DNA of 64,000 nucleotides from Wurfbainia villosa (GCA_025175895.1 CM046006.1:65120288-65184287), one strand, 5' to 3'. Shown: positions 46,103 to 56,847, counted from the first letter of the stretch. The notes: generated by a model from the letters alone, not told the origin. Made by a program: numbers and translations.

Positions 46103-46529
46103 TGAGTTCTCCTCTATAAAATGGGTCTTTGGACACTTAGGAAGCCTAATGCTTCTACTCTAAACATCTTCTCAAGTGCCCAAACGTTTTCAATTCTCTT
46201 CCTTGAGCTTATTTTCATCTTATTGTAAGAGGAGAGAATTATTGTAAGGAAAAGTTACCTCCACCTTGCTTTGTGCAAAGGAGAGATTAGTGGAAGGTTT
46301 AAGGCGCGATTCACCTTGGACGAATCGGGTCATGGATTAGCGGCAAGACCGTGAACCACGTTACATCGCCGTGTTAGCGTTTGATTTCCTTTACTTATTT
46401 CTTTTTCTTTATTGTTTATATTTCCACTTGCACTAACGAATTTGTAGACAAGCAATCAACGAGTAAATTCCACCATACGACGATCGAGGGCTATTCACCC
46501 CCCTCTAGCCAACCACATATGCTCTAACA
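46103..46529 (+). repeat. Element C 3' LTR, right part
   Basis: It continues the LTR from 26849 and aligns with 16736-17171. It has the intact TATA box CTATAAAAT (46114-46122) and the CACCCCCCTCTAGCC box (about 46497-46511), and ends CTCTAACA. Confidence 0.92.
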
Positions 46530-47160
46530 AGGCAGTCGACTGTCAGTGTATCCGTTGGTTGGGATGCCAATGTGGATTAGGTCGTTGTCTCACAGCGGCT
46601 ACAGGAGCAGTCGACCATTGCCTTATGGCAGTCGACTGCTAGGCACGGAATCAGCCCGAGACAAGCATAAAAGGAGAAGGTTGGTGAGGATTTCCATAGT
46701 GATATTTGGAGAGATTTTGGAGGGGAATTGCTGCTGCATTTCAGACCTTCAAGAGCAAACCAAAGCAAGCAACAAACAAAGTATTCAAAGCTATTGTTGT
46801 AAAGTTTTCTTTATGTATTTCATTATTGTCTTTGTATTTGCTTGTACTTATTATATTATGTTTGTAATTGCTTGTACGAGATTTCTCCACCTTCGACTTA
46901 TTGTCGAGAAGGATTTTGAGTAGTGGTGTGTGCATCACTCGAGCTCGTTGAACTCACCCCGTGGAGTAGGAACCTTAAAGTTCTGAGCCACGTATATCGA
47001 TTGTCTCTTATGTGTGTTGTATCATTATTTTGTTTTATTATTATTCCGCTGCTCATATTAATGATCATTGTAGACGAGCACACAAAAACGATCGATTTCC
47101 GTCAAGCATGTCAATTAGGCTATTCAACCCCCCTTCTAGCCGGGCCATGATCCTCCAACA
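46530..47160 (+). repeat. Element G 3' LTR, right part
   Basis: It resumes the G LTR after element C: CAGTCGACTG words, a GGATTAGGTCGTTGTCTCA phrase equivalent to E's GGATTACACCGTTGTCTCA, the shared TTTGTATTTGCTTGTA stretch and a TTCAACCCCCCTTCTAGCC box, ending CTCCAACA at 47160. Five T's follow, the start of element I sequence. Confidence 0.8.
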
Positions 47161-47443
47161 TTTTTTTTTCCTTTGAATGCTTAGAGATAGGAGGAGAATC
47201 CTTTTTTTGTCGAGAGATTCTAATCACATCTTCTTCAAAGTCCTCCTCGGATGTACTATCTTCCTTTACTTTTCTAGGTACAGTTCGTTGTGACATTTGA
47301 TCTATCACAACAACTACTACTTGTATGAGATCTTCCTTACACATGGGCACTTGACATCTTCTGCTTTTACCTCCCCGAGATGTATTAAACACAAACTTCT
47401 CCTCCTCTACTAGCTCCTTCATTATCCTCCTAATATTCACCAT
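47161..47443 (-). pseudogene. Element I: N-terminal gag fragment of a gypsy-type element
   Basis: The ATG at 47443 follows a gypsy-type primer-binding region by about 25 bases and opens a frame MVNIRRIMKELVEEEKF rich in Lys and Glu. It runs into the end of G at 47160, so only about 95 codons remain. No domain can be recognised in so short a piece; the assignment rests on its position after an LTR and primer-binding site. The rest of the gene would lie to the left of the nested complex, outside the window. Confidence 0.5.
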
Positions 47444-47463
47444 CGTATCTTTTTGTTTAAGTT

Positions 47464-47482
47464 CCCACAAATTGCGCCAATT
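47464..47482 (-). other. Element I primer-binding region
   Basis: On the minus strand the LTR end CACCATCA is followed by AATTGGCGCAATTTGTGGG. This is close to the TTGGCGCCGTCTGTGGG form at the start of many plant Tat/Athila-type gypsy elements. Element J has ATTGGCACCATCTGTGG at the same place after a GCATCA end. Confidence 0.7.
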
Positions 47483-48790
47483 TGATGGTGTCCCTTCTTT
47501 GACCCACTCAGATCTCCTTCTCCTTTCTTAAGAATCTCTGCCAATCACCTTGAATCCTTGAGCCGAAAACTAGATTTGTCACTTAAAGAAAACGTTAGAG
47601 GTGGGCCGGCTTTACCGCCACAATCCCTTCGACACTCAAGTCAGAATCACAAGACTAAAAAAGTGGAATAAAGAAGAAGTGAGAAGAGAACTTTGTGTAC
47701 CGAATAGAGAAGGAAAAATCATTCTCTTTCCATTCATCTCCGCCCCCTTTATAGAAGATTTTGCTGCCTTGTTCCCAAATGAATTTATTTAATGCCCCCA
47801 CTAGCTCGTTGAGGCGTAACTGTTTTTCTCGCTCCTTTTCAAAATAATTCCTTTAATGCCTTCCATGCATCCCTCTTTTTCCTTATCAGTTACCTAAAAA
47901 AACCACATACAAATTTCTAACGAATAAAAATAAAAATTCTTTTTATTAAAAAAAAAACCTTTGACATCCTTTTTAATCGTATCCCAGAATATCCATGTCA
48001 TTGACCCTTACTAAATTCGAGAAATCCGCTTGAAACTTAGAAAACAACAAAGTATTTGGGAAATACATATGTTGGTCAGGAAATATACATGCTGCTCGAG
48101 AAATACCTATGTCGCTCGGGAAATGTATGAACAACTCGGAAAATACATAAACTACCTAGACTTCATAAAACGGAACCCATTGAACCTCAAGCACATCATT
48201 TCCATTGCTAAGGTAGATGCAACTAGCTATTCTTTTTCGCTTTGCTCTCCTTCTCTTTGAAGAACTCCAATCATAAGTTGAATATCCGCAAAATTAAGCT
48301 CGGGGATCATATTGGTCAATCAGGAAATACATAAGTTGTTCAAAAACTACACATACTATTCAATATCAACACTTCACCTATCAAAGCTCTGGACCAATTG
48401 CACTGACCATCGCTAATCAGTTCGAGAAATACATTGATCAATCGGATAATACATAGGCTGCTCAGGAACTGCACATACTAAATATTAACACTTCACATAA
48501 CAGAGCTCTGGAACAACTGCATTGACCATTACTACTGATCTCGAAAAATACACGGGTCAATCGAGAAATACATAGACTATTTTGCACAACATAAAATACT
48601 ATGAACTCTACAAATACACTTAATGCTCTGTAAATACAAAAAAATACTCTGAAAATATACTAAGCATTCTGTCGTAGCTGAATAAAATCCCGACTCCATC
48701 AATGCCAAAATCAGAAATACGTTAAAATGCTTGTTTTATCATTTTTTTTCTTTATTAGAATACCTTTCTAAACTATCCCTACAAAATTAG
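47483..48790 (-). repeat. Element I 5' LTR (outer edge uncertain)
   Basis: It starts (plus strand) TGATGGTGTCCC next to the primer-binding region. A TATA box complement (CTTTATAG, about 47748-47756) is present. The interior (48050-48640) repeats AGGAAATACATA / CTCGGGAAATAC-like words about every 25 to 30 bases. The outer edge is placed near 48783-48790 by the change of sequence character; no TSD or partner LTR is in the window. Confidence 0.5.
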
Positions 48791-49311
48791 TTGATTATAA
48801 GAATAAATTACCCACTAATCTCTACTTGATCATTATTCTCGGGTATCAACGATCTGCCTGCCGTTCGTCCGGTGATCAAGGCAGCCTCTCTTTTGCTCCC
48901 TTTCTTCCACACCTAGCCGCCCGTTTCCTTCGCGTTGCGTCAGAGATCTATCCTTCTGTCGATTCCCGAGTTGTTCGATCGGGAGAGTTTTCTACCTTTG
49001 GCGGATTCTTGATCATCTGGTTTATCTGCCTGATACGTCTGTTCCGAGTCCCGTGTTCTCTTTTTCTTTCCTTTCTTTCCAATTCAAGGCTGGGTCCTTC
49101 GAAGATTCGATTGGAAAGTCGCCTTTCACCGATTGTTTCGTTTCTGACGAGAACGAAACAATGCCCTGGCTTTGTGAAGTTCTATCATATTCACTTAAGA
49201 AAGAGGATTGACAATTGCTTGGGGAGATACCACGCTGGACTGCTTCGAATCGATTGCGGATCAATTTAGCAAGTCTGATTTTTACGCCAGAAGAATTCCA
49301 AATATTTGACT
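48791..49311 (+). promoter_or_regulatory. Probable promoter and 5' untranslated region of the TLC gene
   Basis: A C/T-rich stretch (48840-48930), typical of plant 5' leaders, lies between an A/T-rich segment (TTATAAGAATAAATTA, about 48795) and the ATG at 49312. Possible short upstream frames exist. No clear TATA box or intron boundary can be fixed. Confidence 0.35.
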
Positions 49312-50052
49312 ATGGATGTCGCGATTCCTGAGTACTGGCTACTTCCTTGTATTTTTGCAACATTTTCTATGCTGTATCTGTTTGGTTATTTCGTGATCTT
49401 CCGCAAATGGAGTCGAAAGTACCGCCCTGATGCATCTAGTTGCTTCATTTCGCTGTTCCATGGTACTCCAGCTGTGTTCATGGCAGTTTCGGCTATACTA
49501 CACGTACCTAATCGAGGATTTGCCTCCGCCAATACCACTTTCCAGGGCGTTGTTCTCGACTTCAGCATTGGTTACTTCCTAGTTGATCTTCTTCAGTACC
49601 TGATACTTCTCCCCGGAGACTATCTCTTCATTGCTCATCACTTGGCGACGCTCTTTGTCTTCATCACCTGTCGCTACCTCGTTGTGCATGGTGCATTCTC
49701 ACTTCTGGTCCTTCTTGTGCTTGCAGAGGTGACTAGCGCTTGTCAAAACGTATGGACACTGGCCGGACTTAGGAAAGAAGAATCTCCTAATGCAGCAAAA
49801 ATCTACAAAATTTTGTCTCCCCCTTTCTATGCTCTGTACACTGTCACGAGAGGATTAGCTGGGCCAGTTTTCTTCTGCAGGATGAGTGTATATTTCTTGA
49901 GTGGGAAGCCTAGTGATGTAATTCCCATCTGGGTTTCTGCTTCATGGATTATTGTTGTTGGTGGTGCGATATTGGTCAGTATTTTGTGGATATTCAACTT
50001 ATGGTTGGAGTTCTTCAGAGAGAAGGAGAACAGAGCGAAAAAGAATAGCTAG
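49312..50052 (+). CDS. TLC (TRAM-LAG1-CLN8) domain membrane protein
   Basis: A 246-residue, intronless frame, the one host gene that looks functional. The ATG at 49312 (MDVAIPEYWLLP) is the first good start. Hydrophobic segments lie near residues 8-30, 43-63, 77-100, 104-124, 127-148, 167-195 and 205-234, giving about seven membrane spans. The TLC signature histidine pair is H109-H110 in FIAHHLATLFVF, after a Gly/Asp-containing span (DFSIGYFLVDLLQYL). This matches plant TLC-domain proteins of the At5g14285-like kind, not the longer LAG1 ceramide synthases, which carry a longer loop and Lag motif. TLC proteins act in membranes in lipid handling; the exact substrate is unknown. The protein ends KKNS, fitting the dilysine KKXX rule for ER retrieval. 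Confidence 0.9.
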   Translation: MDVAIPEYWLLPCIFATFSMLYLFGYFVIFRKWSRKYRPDASSCFISLFHGTPAVFMAVSAILHVPNRGFASANTTFQGVVLDFSIGYFLVDLLQYLILLPGDYLFIAHHLATLFVFITCRYLVVHGAFSLLVLLVLAEVTSACQNVWTLAGLRKEESPNAAKIYKILSPPFYALYTVTRGLAGPVFFCRMSVYFLSGKPSDVIPIWVSASWIIVVGGAILVSILWIFNLWLEFFREKENRAKKNS

Positions 50053-50248
50053 CTGCATCTGCCTTAGCAATGGAAATGAGGTGCTTGAGGTTCAATGGGT
50101 TCCTTGCAGAATGCTATGTTGCCTTCCTGAACACTCTACTTGAAAACTAAAACTAGCGTACCCTAATGTTTCTATTTGCTCAAGGTGAATGACAGTCAAT
50201 AATGCATCTGAATGAAATTACGCTAGGAAGTAGTTATGGTTTTCCTAT

Positions 50249-50254
50249 AATAAA
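50249..50254 (+). terminator. Candidate polyadenylation signal of the TLC gene
   Basis: AATAAA lies 197 bases after the stop codon in an A/T-rich stretch, a plausible 3' end. Confidence 0.45.
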
Positions 50255-52798
50255 AGTCTAGTTAATTGACAATACAGAATTTTTTTGTTTCCATCCAAGA
50301 GTGTTTTTGATATTTTTAATGTTTTAGGGGAACTAGTTAATGATAATAAGTGCAACTTTTCCATCCTTAATTGACATTCTCTTGTAGTTTTTTCTATTTG
50401 TTTATTTATTGGCTGATGAATAGGTGCTTAGTTTTTGAGAGGTTATGGTCTTGCCTTGTCGGAATTTTCAAGAGCAATATAGTCTATACCATATGGAGTT
50501 TACGACACACCTTTGTCATTGGTGTTTGCATCCTACTCATGCCATTTTTTCTTTATTCATTTGAGTAAAACACTTCACAGAGTAGCCATGTTTTGACTAC
50601 ATTGATTGTGAAACTAATTTTAATTTTCTGCTTTTCTAGATAGGTGCATCAAAAGTTTCTACATTAAGCTTGCCAACTTATTTTGAGAACCTTCCACCTA
50701 CTCTTTTCTTCCATTGTTCACAAAAGGGCGTGCTTTGTAAATTCTCATTAAATGTCTGTAAGTTAGCTGAAATTCTCACCAAAGGGCATGCTTTGTTCAC
50801 AAAATTTTGCTCCTATACATTCTCAAATTCTTTTTTCTTCTCTTTCCATTCTCTTTTAAAGTCAACTACATTGCAGTTTGACATGGCCAGTCAAATCATG
50901 TAATGATTTACCATTGTTGTGAGAAGAATAAAATGATTTAGCATATCTTGGTCTCTTGAACATACAATACCTAAATATGCTTTTAACATGTTAGTGTCTC
51001 ATGTCAGTCTTATATTTATGTTTCATTTATCAGATGCAACTACATGCTCATGGACGATGTTTGACAGTTCAAATTCGTAAACGTTTTACTGATTGATGTT
51101 AAATTATCATTGAAGTGGAATGACTTTGTTAATTCTTGAGCCAGCATTTACTGACATTTTTTGTAACTCTATTGCATCTTCTTCTTGCTCTACCTTTAAA
51201 AACGTCTCTCCTACTTGCCAGTATCTTTCATCTGATGGTAACCGATAATTTCATTTTTGCTTCTTTGCTAAAACCTCAACTTATGTTGTCACTTCAAGAT
51301 GAACCAATGGTATCACTTCACTTCGATCTTTGCTATTTCCTTGTGTTAAATTTGTTGTTACATGAACCAGTTGATTTGGTTTGAACATTTTCAATTGCTC
51401 TTTAATTATTCAGTTCACAAAATTAACCTTCTATTATTCAGTAAGCCTCTTTCCATGTTCAATCTCTAAATGCATCATGCGTCATGCCCAAAAACTTTAT
51501 GTATGACTTAATAGCCTCTTGGAAATATTGAAAGTATACTTAAATTTGTATCACAGTCACTTTTCATTGATACATCTATAGTAAGAAATCATGACTACTC
51601 AACATTTTAGATGCTGATGATCCACCATCAAGCCTTTTGAAGAAGTGGTGGTTGTGAAAATTAGCCCTCTTGTCATCTAATATTATAATGCGTCCTAAGA
51701 CTTGACACAATATCCGCTATGCATAGATTCTTGTGTGATCACCCGTCGTATCTCATGATATACTGTCTTTTTACTAGGAGTGATGATGATTTCCTAGAGT
51801 AATGAGTTCTATTTTGATTATGCACCCATCTTCAGAGGCTATCAACATAACAATGATAAGTATATATATGAATCTCTGAACTCAAAGAGTCCAACCCACA
51901 TTTGTAGAAGTTTGATTATTCCAGATCAAATGACTATGACAACCAAATTTAAGGACACTTGCACCTACTTTGCCTGATATCCCCAAAGACACTATTGCAA
52001 AAATTAAATAAGTTTCCAAGGCAAGTCATGTTTGACAGTTGTTACTTAGCATACCTACCTATATACTTATTCAACTATCGCTATGCTTAAGATATGAGTT
52101 CATCTATTACTATTCTATAGCACAAAGCTAAGTGGGTAGTCTTTTTGCAATTATTGATGTTCAATCTAGAAATTACCACAATCAGAGACTTTAACAATAC
52201 TCGTATGTATTTGTTGTTAAACACAATCTTGCTGATCAATTGCCGAAATGGCAATATTGTACAAAGTTTTATTTTAAATCATGAGGGTTGAGAGATTGAT
52301 TATTTTTATTTAACCAATTCTGCAATCATGAGTGTGATTATCTCTAGTGCACCCTTATTAACATTTTTCCACTTCATCTAAGGATCTGGTAAATGCTCCC
52401 TGGATGCACTTCCATGTTGCATGAGACCTCCTATGAGGTTCCAAAACTACATACTTCAGTGATTTGACAAGTACAACTTCCATTCGATAATCTAGTGAGG
52501 AGGACCACACGACTTTCCTCCGGCCTCAATGACAAAAAAATATTATGCTTAATGAATGATAAAAAACAAATCCAATAACTTATCTGAATATCTTGGCTGC
52601 TTTATTGCGAGCATCTCTTAAGCTTACCCTTCACTACACTACATCTACTCAACCTGAGCTTTAATGATAATCCAAAGAAGGTCTTGTCATTCTTAAGGAT
52701 ATTGTTTGAAAGGAGAGTTAATTGTGGTGTCTTCAAATGATTGTTGATGGAAATGAATAGATAACTGAGGCTAATTCATTGTTGATCTTCGAATAAGG
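50255..52798. other. Intergenic sequence, nothing recognised
   Basis: A/T-rich with only short overlapping frames. No domain, TIR pair or LTR repeat was found by eye. Part of it may be decayed transposon sequence, but I cannot show this. Confidence 0.6.
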
Positions 52799-52801
52799 TA
52801 T
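52799..52801. repeat. Target-site duplication of the CACTA element, left (TAT)
   Basis: TAT directly before CACTACAAAAAAA equals TAT at 56533-56535 after the right terminus. A 3-bp duplication is the CACTA hallmark. Confidence 0.85.
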
Positions 52802-52819
52802 CACTACAAAAAAACTATT

Positions 52820-53345
52820 TTTTGGCAACGAAATTTAGCAACGAATTATTTTCGTTGCAAATCTGCAACTAATATAGCGACGAATTTTAAGTTTAAATTG
52901 CCAATTTCTGACGAAATAAATTTGCGTATTTTCTAGCGACAATTAATTCGATGCAAAATTGCGAATCCGCGTATTCGTTGCAATTGTTGCGAATCGGTGG
53001 ATTAGTTGCTAAATTTAACAACGAATCGGTGGATTCGTTGTTGCCATTAACAGCGAATCCTAGGATTGTTGCTAAATTTAACGAATCAGATTCGTTGCTA
53101 AATTGCAACGAATCAGTGGATTCGTTGCAAAGTTAATATTAATATTAAAAAAAAAATTAACGTTTTAAAAACTTTAAATTTTATTTTTTAAAATTTAGCA
53201 ACGAATCCTAGGATTCGTTGCAAAGTTAATATTAATAAAAAAAAAATTAACATTTTAAAAACTTAAATTTTTTTTAAAAAAATTTTGCAACGAATCCGGG
53301 ATTCGTTGCAAAATTAGCAACGAATTCCATGATTCGTTGCAAACT
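52820..53345. repeat. Left subterminal repeat array of the CACTA element
   Basis: Dense direct and inverted copies of CAACGAATC...GATTCGTTG; for example, GCAACGAATCCTAGGATTCG at 53201-53220 is part of a perfect foldback. Spacers are poly-A/T. Confidence 0.85.
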
Positions 53346-53374
53346 TTAATAAACTTACCTCCCCCCCCCCCCCG

Positions 53375-53775
53375 CTGCCCTAATTATTTCCCATCTTCTC
53401 GCGCCGTCGACCCTAACCTTTCCCTCCGCCCGCGGTCTTCCTCGCCTCATTGCCGCAGCGTTCCCACGACCGATCCTCGTGGCCGCCGAAACCCGCTTCT
53501 GCGCCGAGCCACGCCAAGCCCACCGACGGTGGCGCTTCGTCGGCAAACAGCGCCGGCGCCGCCGCGCCGCGCCGGCCGCGTGAGGTTGCCGGCCCCTCGT
53601 CCGCGTGGCCCCAGTGGCCATGGCTGCCGGCCGCCCGACCGCCGCCCGCCCCTCGTCCGGCGTGGCCCCATGGGCGCCTGGCGCCCTAGCCCGCCGACGC
53701 CCGGCGGCGATGGGCGCTAGCTTCGCGCCCCCGTTGTCGTCGCGTGGCCTCCTGCCGGTGGACGGATAGGGATAG
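53375..53775. other. Very G/C-rich segment inside the CACTA element
   Basis: About 400 bases of CCG/GGC-rich sequence giving Pro/Arg-rich frames on both strands, none with a domain. Composition contrasts sharply with the A/T-rich transposon around it and resembles a 5' exon or leader of a plant gene. Probably captured host DNA joined in front of the LRR part. Confidence 0.5.
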
Positions 53776-53789
53776 TGGAAGAGGCGGCC

Positions 53790-55119
53790 GAGTCGAAGGT
53801 GTAGGATGCAACAACATCACGGTCGTGTTATCAAACTTGACCTCTCTATCGATCGTTATACTTGGCGATATGGTTTTGTTTTCAGCGAAGCATTTGAAGC
53901 ATTTGAAGTATTTAGATATAAGTCGGAGCGATTTATCAAAATCAAATTCCTGGCTCGATCGGATCTTTAACACAATTGCAGCACTTGGACCTCTCCTACT
54001 GTGGTTTCCAAGGACAAATTCCCTACCAACTTGGCAATCTCTCCCGTCTACGTCTCTTATATCTATCTGATAATCAAATTTCTGGAAAAATACCAAATTT
54101 TTTTGTCCATCTCAGGAATCTGCAGTTCCTGGACCTGAGCTTTAATTCTATTGAAGGTGTAATCAAAAGCATAGGAAACTTCGAGTAAAATGTTACATCT
54201 GGACCTTTCTTTTAATTCTAAAATTGTTGGAGGCTTACCGAGACTTTTCGCAATCTAAGCGTATTCGATGATTTGGGCTTATCGAATAATCGATTAATGG
54301 AAAGATACCAGATTCAATTGGAAATCTCCTCCAGTTAGAAATTCTCTATATCTCTATGAACAACATAAGTGGGTCGATTCCTGATACCTTAGGAAGTCTA
54401 TGCAACTTGAGTACAGTCGATCTCTCTGAAAACAGTTTAACAGGGAGAGTTGTTGAATTCTTTGAACAACTATCAAGATGCAGAACTAACAAACCTCTTT
54501 ATCTTGACTTAGACAACAATCAGTTTAGTGGTCCTCTTGAGTCATTTTGAGAGGCTTGAGATTAGTTTCTCTTTCCCTTAGTTCCAATCGATTGAGTGGC
54601 TCAGTTCCAGCATCCTTGGGGAAGTTGTCTGCATTAGAGGACTTAAGTCTATCATCAAACTACTTGGTTGGAGACATCACAGAAGCTCACCTTGCCAATC
54701 TCACAAATTTATATTTCATAGATATATCTGATAACAATTTGTCGGTCAAAGTGAGCCAAGATTGGCTTCCTCCATTTCGAACAAATTACATCTCAATGAG
54801 GTCTTGCAACTTGGGACCCAGATTTCCTCCATGGCTGCGGAACCAAACCAGATTAGATTGGCTAGACATATCAAATAATGGAATATCATATGCTTTTCCT
54901 GATTGGTTTTCGAGCTCGTGCTTATCTGGCATGTTTCTAAATGTTTCTCACAATTATATGAGAGGGATGTTGCCGAGCTCTTTAGAATGCTTCAAGGATT
55001 TAAGGTCTTTTGATTTGAGTTACAACAACTTTGAAGGTTCCATCACAGAATGCAACTTTATGAAGCATATTTGGACTTTTCTCACAATCAACTTAAGTTG
55101 TTTAACATTTCAGCCTTAA
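53790..55119 (+). pseudogene. Captured LRR receptor-like protein fragment
   Basis: Homologous to plant extracellular LRR receptor-like proteins of the EIX2/Cf type. It begins with a cap-like VEGVGCNNIT stretch, then at least ten LRR units across shifted frames, for example LRNLQFLDLSFNSIEG (53976-54188), LCNLSTVDLSENSLTG (54356-54550) and LRLVSLSLSSNRLSGSVP, LTNLYFIDISDNNLSV, CFKDLRSFDLSYNNFEGSI (54547-55119). The RLP-specific DWLPPFRTNYISMRSCNLG motif, where the reading leaves the strict repeat, is present. Frame changes lie near 53965, 54190-54350 and 54548; the C-terminal LRRs, the membrane span and the tail are absent. It is cargo of the CACTA element, not a working receptor. Confidence 0.85.
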
Positions 55120-55680
55120 ACATCCCAAAATGTTTAAACCTAAATTAACAGTAAGCTCTCTATACAACTGTTGTCTTTTTTCGGTTATGTTTAAAGATTT
55201 TTTACATTTTTTCTTAATACTTTTTATTTTGCTTTAAACAGGAATGATCGATGAAGTCAATCCTTATGGCGGTTGAAAATGCACATCATTGTAAGTCTTT
55301 GCATATTTATTTTCATGTTAGTATATATTTTTTTTTAATGTATGATACTTTTTGCTGTTTGTTTCTTTTCTAATGCAGGTAGAAGAATGTCGTGATTGCT
55401 TACATATTCTCTTTTTTTTCCCATGTGTTGAGATCTTTTGTGGACATTGTTATTTTGATATCATGTATGTTGATGTTTGAAATGTTGTAGGATATAACTT
55501 TTTATTTGGAATGTTTTATTGTTCTAAACTTATTGTGTTGCTTTGTATTTATTTGGATATGAAATATTTTTGATATTATTGAATATTATTTTGTTGTATT
55601 GAATGTGTGTGTTTTTGTTTGTATTTAATATATTTATTTGGATATTAGAACTTATTGTGTTTTGTTGTGTGTGTGTGAAA
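55120..55680. other. A/T-rich DNA between the LRR fragment and the right subterminal array
   Basis: T-rich runs with GTAAGT-like (55290) and TGCAGG-like (55374) splice-type words suggest captured intron sequence around a short exon remnant. No domain can be read. Confidence 0.45.
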
Positions 55681-55699
55681 ATTTGTATATCGATAGAAT

Positions 55700-56525
55700 A
55701 TCGAAGCAGATAAATCTGTCGAATTTTTTTATTTTGTAACAAATTTAGCGACAAATATACAAATTAGTTGCTAAATCACGAAATCTGCGACGAAATTTAC
55801 GAATTTCAATTTAAATCGCAAATTCTGACAATTTAGGAAGCGAATCAATCTGCGACAAATTTTGCAGCGAATTTTCCGAAATTTGCGACGAAAATAATTA
55901 AATCATGAATTTACGACAATTAACAACGAATCAATCTGCGCAATTTTACAGCGAATTTTAATGAAATTTTGACGAAAAATATTTAAATGCAAATTTTCTA
56001 CAAGCAATTAAATCATGAATTTGTGACGAAATTTGCGACAATTTGGAAACATCAAATTTACCAGCAATTTCTTTTTAAATCGCGAAAATTACCAGCGAAA
56101 AAATTAATTCGTGGAAATTTTTTTTTTTGCGGCCAGTTTGCGGCCAGATTGTGACGAAATTTACAGCGAATGTTTATCATCATGAAATTTACCAACAAAT
56201 TCCTATTTCGTTGTGAAAATTTAAACGAAAAAAATGGAATTTCATAAATTTTATTGCAATTTTAATCGTCATGAATTTTCTCGACGTTCTGACAATTGGA
56301 AAATCTGGGTAACTTTTCCAATGAAAATTAAGCGACGAAATTTAAAATTAGTCCTAATTTTCGTCATAAATTAAATCATAAAAATTAAATGCTATTTTTG
56401 TAAGCTAATATTTGCGGACGCTTAATTCCCAACAAAAAATTTTGTCGCTAAATTAAATCATGAAAATTATTTTTAGAATTTTTTTAAAATTTGTCGCTAA
56501 ATTCGTCCCAAATTCCTGTTTTTTT
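55700..56525. repeat. Right subterminal repeat array of the CACTA element
   Basis: GCGACGAAATTT / AAATTTGCGAC-type words repeated many times on both strands up to the CACTGC terminus. Confidence 0.8.
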
Positions 56526-56532
56526 TGCAGTG

Positions 56533-56847
56533 TATCTAATTTATCATGGATTTCTATTTTAACTTATTATCTCAAAATCCCAAGGGCATTAAGAGGAGGC
56601 AGCTGCTGCTTATTAATTCATCCAATAAACAACATAGATGCGAAGTAATCCTTCTAGAAGCAATCAATTCAAGAGATATCTTGAGCCTGCTTTTGCAAGG
56701 CATTTGATAGGCGTTTTATTCTTCATTTTTCATTTTTATTTTTTATAAAAATGAAAAAATATATTCGATTGGTGTTTTTCATTTTTATTTTTCAAAAAAT
56801 AAAAAAATATTTTTTGAAAAATTGAAAAATACAAAATAATCATTTTC
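56533..56847. other. A/T-rich sequence between CACTA and element J
   Basis: After the TAT duplication (56533-56535) there is ordinary A/T-rich DNA, then (from about 56715) inverted TTTTCATTTTTATTTTT / AAAAATGAAAAA words. Similar words resume after element J at 63879, so J lies in a low-complexity foldback-like sequence. Confidence 0.5.

Larger units (their letters stand above)
15928..46529 (+). mobile_element. Element C: gag-only copia-type element carrying nested insertions
   Basis: The plus-strand element inside G reads: 5' LTR 15928-17171, primer-binding site 17174-17186, leader (to 17235), [element B 17236-22312], gag remnant 22316-23991, non-coding region with a Harbinger-like insertion (24297-25203), polypurine tract (about 26040-26052), and 3' LTR 26053-26849 continued at 46103-46529 after element D. 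Flanking pentamers are GGGTA (15923-15927) and AGGCA (46530-46534), a poor TSD match differing by two transitions. No pol is present. Confidence 0.88.
14644..47160 (+). mobile_element. Element G: 3' fragment of an E-family element, split by element C
   Basis: 14644-14988 matches the last part of element E's interior: the phrase TTATCCATCTTGGGATGATG, then ACTTATCACTA, AAGGGGGAGATTGTAA and GAGACATTGAC also occur in E at 42610-42850. It ends in a polypurine tract and a TGTTGGTGCAATC LTR start. Only 14644-14988, 14989-15927 and 46530-47160 belong to G; the rest is nested elements. The left end is cut by H2, and its 5' part is not in the window. Confidence 0.75.
52802..56532. mobile_element. CACTA-type DNA transposon carrying captured host sequence
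   Basis: 3731 bases with termini CACTACAAAAAAAC and (complement of the right end) CACTGCAAAAAAAAC, the CACTA/EnSpm signature, and a TAT duplication. Both ends are lined by many short GCAACGAAT / ATTCGTTGC and GCGACAAAT words, the usual subterminal transposase-binding arrays. No transposase is present. The core holds a G/C-rich stretch (about 53375-53770) and a broken LRR receptor-like protein gene, so it is a non-autonomous, gene-carrying (Pack-CACTA) element. Confidence 0.88.

Noticed and set aside
15923..46534. A clean target-site duplication for element C
   Set aside because: The flanks are GGGTA and AGGCA, only three of five bases equal, so I do not claim a TSD although the LTR ends are clear.
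53337..53720. Pro/Arg-rich 127-codon frame
   Set aside because: G/C-rich DNA open in several frames with no recognisable domain; kept only as a captured-sequence segment.
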